A stretch of 64,000 nt of DNA. Source: a virus. Of this stretch, positions 63,096 through 64,000 are shown in pieces; positions within the stretch are counted from its first letter, which is position 1; every line of letters begins with the position of its first letter. Below the pieces are notes generated by a model that was not told the DNA's origin, did not search any database, and saw only the letters and a list, made by a program, of their open reading frames with translations. The translations under genes were made by a program, and so were the position numbers. The stretch is taken from positions 62,001 to 126,000 of IMG/VR virus record IMGVR_UViG_3300032770_000005; one strand, given 5' to 3'.

Positions 63096-64000
63096 CTACA
63101 CGTCGAGCCCATGCCGCCGCAGCAGCGATCGGAGGTTGCGGGTTGCGCGGACGTCCGATGGCGTCGAGCCCGTCACGATGGGCGGCACGCGCACGTCGGG
63201 CGACATGAACCGCACGTGGTTGCCCGGCGTCTTCTCGACGCGCCACCCCTGCGCCTCAGCCGCCGCAATCAGCGTCCGCAGCTCGGGACTCTGCGTGAGG
63301 CGACGACTGCCCGAGGTGTTGGGCCGTGGTCGGGCCCATCGCGGACGCGGCGATGCCCAGTTGTCGTCGAGCGCCACGAGCCTCTTGTCGAGGCTCATGA
63401 TGTGCTCGCGCACGATGTGCTGCCGCGACGCGATCGGACCGTGCAGGATGTACTCCAGCGCCTGCCGTTCCCGACCGTAGGGCATGTACGCCGTCGGGTC
63501 TTGCAGACGAATCGCGAGATAGGCAGGCCGTCCCATGTTGTCCGGGTGCCAGGCCACCACCACACCGCGAGCTTCCGGCGGCACAGCAGCGGTCGCCGCG
63601 GCACCGTGGCTTCCCAGCGGCACGGACACGTTCGCCCAAGCGATCCACTTCACGTGCGTGCCGGGCGCGAACGTCCTCGTGGCCCACGTCTCGTAGCTCG
63701 CGCCCGCCTGGTGCCACGACTGCGGCACGGGAGCCGGTGGAATCGGGTTCGGTGTGTACCGTCCCTTCCACTGACGCCCACGGTACACAGGCTGCTGCGA
63801 TGCCCAGTTGTCTTGGAGCGGGATGAGCCACTGAAGCATCGATGGCGCGATCGGCCGCTGAACCGTATTGGTTCCGTAGCTGTCGAGGATCTTCCAGAGG
63901 TCATCGATCTCAGCTATCTGCCAACGCGCACTGACTCCAGCTGGACGCGCGGCGTAGTACGAGTACCCACGTGCATCCTGCACCGTCACCACGATCTGAA
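63096..64000 (-). CDS. Protein with C-terminal HicA-like domain, may be partial
   Basis: At least 298 residues; the frame is open to the window edge, GTG 63992 being the first visible start. The middle has TWATRTFAPGTHVKWIAWAN, similar to the protein at 51393. The C-terminal 70 residues, LRTLIAAAEAQGWRVEKTPG then NHVRFMSPD and GSTPSDVRATRNLRSLLRRH, match the HicA/YcfA double-stranded-RNA-binding fold, including the key His of NHVRF. HicA toxins cut mRNA. As part of a larger protein it may bind RNA or DNA. Confidence 0.55.
   Translation of the reverse strand, partial: QIVVTVQDARGYSYYAARPAGVSARWQIAEIDDLWKILDSYGTNTVQRPIAPSMLQWLIPLQDNWASQQPVYRGRQWKGRYTPNPIPPAPVPQSWHQAGASYETWATRTFAPGTHVKWIAWANVSVPLGSHGAAATAAVPPEARGVVVAWHPDNMGRPAYLAIRLQDPTAYMPYGRERQALEYILHGPIASRQHIVREHIMSLDKRLVALDDNWASPRPRWARPRPNTSGSRRLTQSPELRTLIAAAEAQGWRVEKTPGNHVRFMSPDVRVPPIVTGSTPSDVRATRNLRSLLRRHGLDV

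Noticed and set aside
1-64000. Search for tRNA and rRNA genes
   Set aside because: No TTCGANNC-like T-arm with matching acceptor stem and no rRNA-like conserved stretch was seen by eye. A covariance search would be needed to exclude a tRNA.

Overview
The window is gene-dense, high-GC DNA (my impression is mid-60s percent) from a large virus or virus-like element of a bacterium. The reasons are compact blocks of same-strand genes whose stop and start codons overlap (ATGA, GTGA, TGATG), many small unknown proteins, virus-type nucleotide and DNA-replication genes (ThyX, a 5'-3' exonuclease, a MazG-like enzyme, a UvrD-type helicase, ParB), a Tad2-type anti-defence gene and a block of probable virion genes. 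I see no rRNA, tRNA, terminase, portal, tail or tape-measure gene. The host is uncertain: a high-GC bacterium that uses both Shine-Dalgarno and leaderless starts. The left edge cuts into an HTH gene, and the right edge lies at or inside the last gene.

Layout. (1) About 1-3.1 kb, plus: small membrane proteins with Arg-rich tails and zinc-ribbon proteins. (2) 3.1-10.6 kb, plus: a surface-glycan cassette of two GT4-type, one GT17-type and one GT2-type glycosyltransferase and two methyltransferase-like genes, interrupted by an inserted 0.7-kb cassette. (3) 11-17.4 kb: a kinase-like protein, a Nudix gene split by a second cassette with the same inverted-repeat ends, then a minus-strand helicase, a secreted protein and ParB. 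(4) 17.4-33.9 kb, plus: an accessory operon with a RyR-domain protein, Tad2, a deoxyribosyltransferase-like protein, MazG-like, ADP-ribosyltransferase-like and PcfJ-like proteins, and many unknowns built from shared modules. (5) 34.2-41.6 kb, minus: nucleotide and DNA metabolism (nuclease-like protein, FEN exonuclease, ThyX) and small regulators. (6) 41.6-45.2 kb: a Kazal-domain membrane protein and a 20-unit CRISPR-like repeat array. (7) 45.2-51 kb: a metalloprotease, a SLOG-family protein, an ART-like protein and a J-domain protein. (8) 51-64 kb, minus: probable virion genes, with Arg-rich basic proteins, single-span membrane proteins, three consecutive beta-rich capsid-candidate proteins and a long histone-H1-like basic protein.

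Three features stand out. First, a 36-bp imperfect palindrome with arms GTCGC and GCGAC recurs more than 40 times. It forms a regular array at 44.5-45.2 kb (36-bp repeats, 35-41-bp unique spacers) and looser clusters in every large intergenic gap. The arms co-vary, one copy lies inside a gene, and at least one repeat-spacer-repeat segment is present twice. Second, two cassettes at 7.34-8.03 kb and 12.55-13.05 kb share terminal inverted repeats and are flanked by target duplications, but carry no transposase. Third, the virion block contains membrane proteins and jelly-roll-like proteins but no tail genes, which suggests a large tailless, possibly membrane-containing virus.

The accessory genes share a theme of NAD and ADP-ribose chemistry: Tad2, RyR, SLOG, Nudix, ART-like and deoxyribosyltransferase-like folds. 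This suggests defence against host nucleotide-signalling immunity. Transcription units often start with a TAnnnT hexamer six or seven bases before the ATG (leaderless mRNA), while internal genes use Shine-Dalgarno sites or translational coupling.
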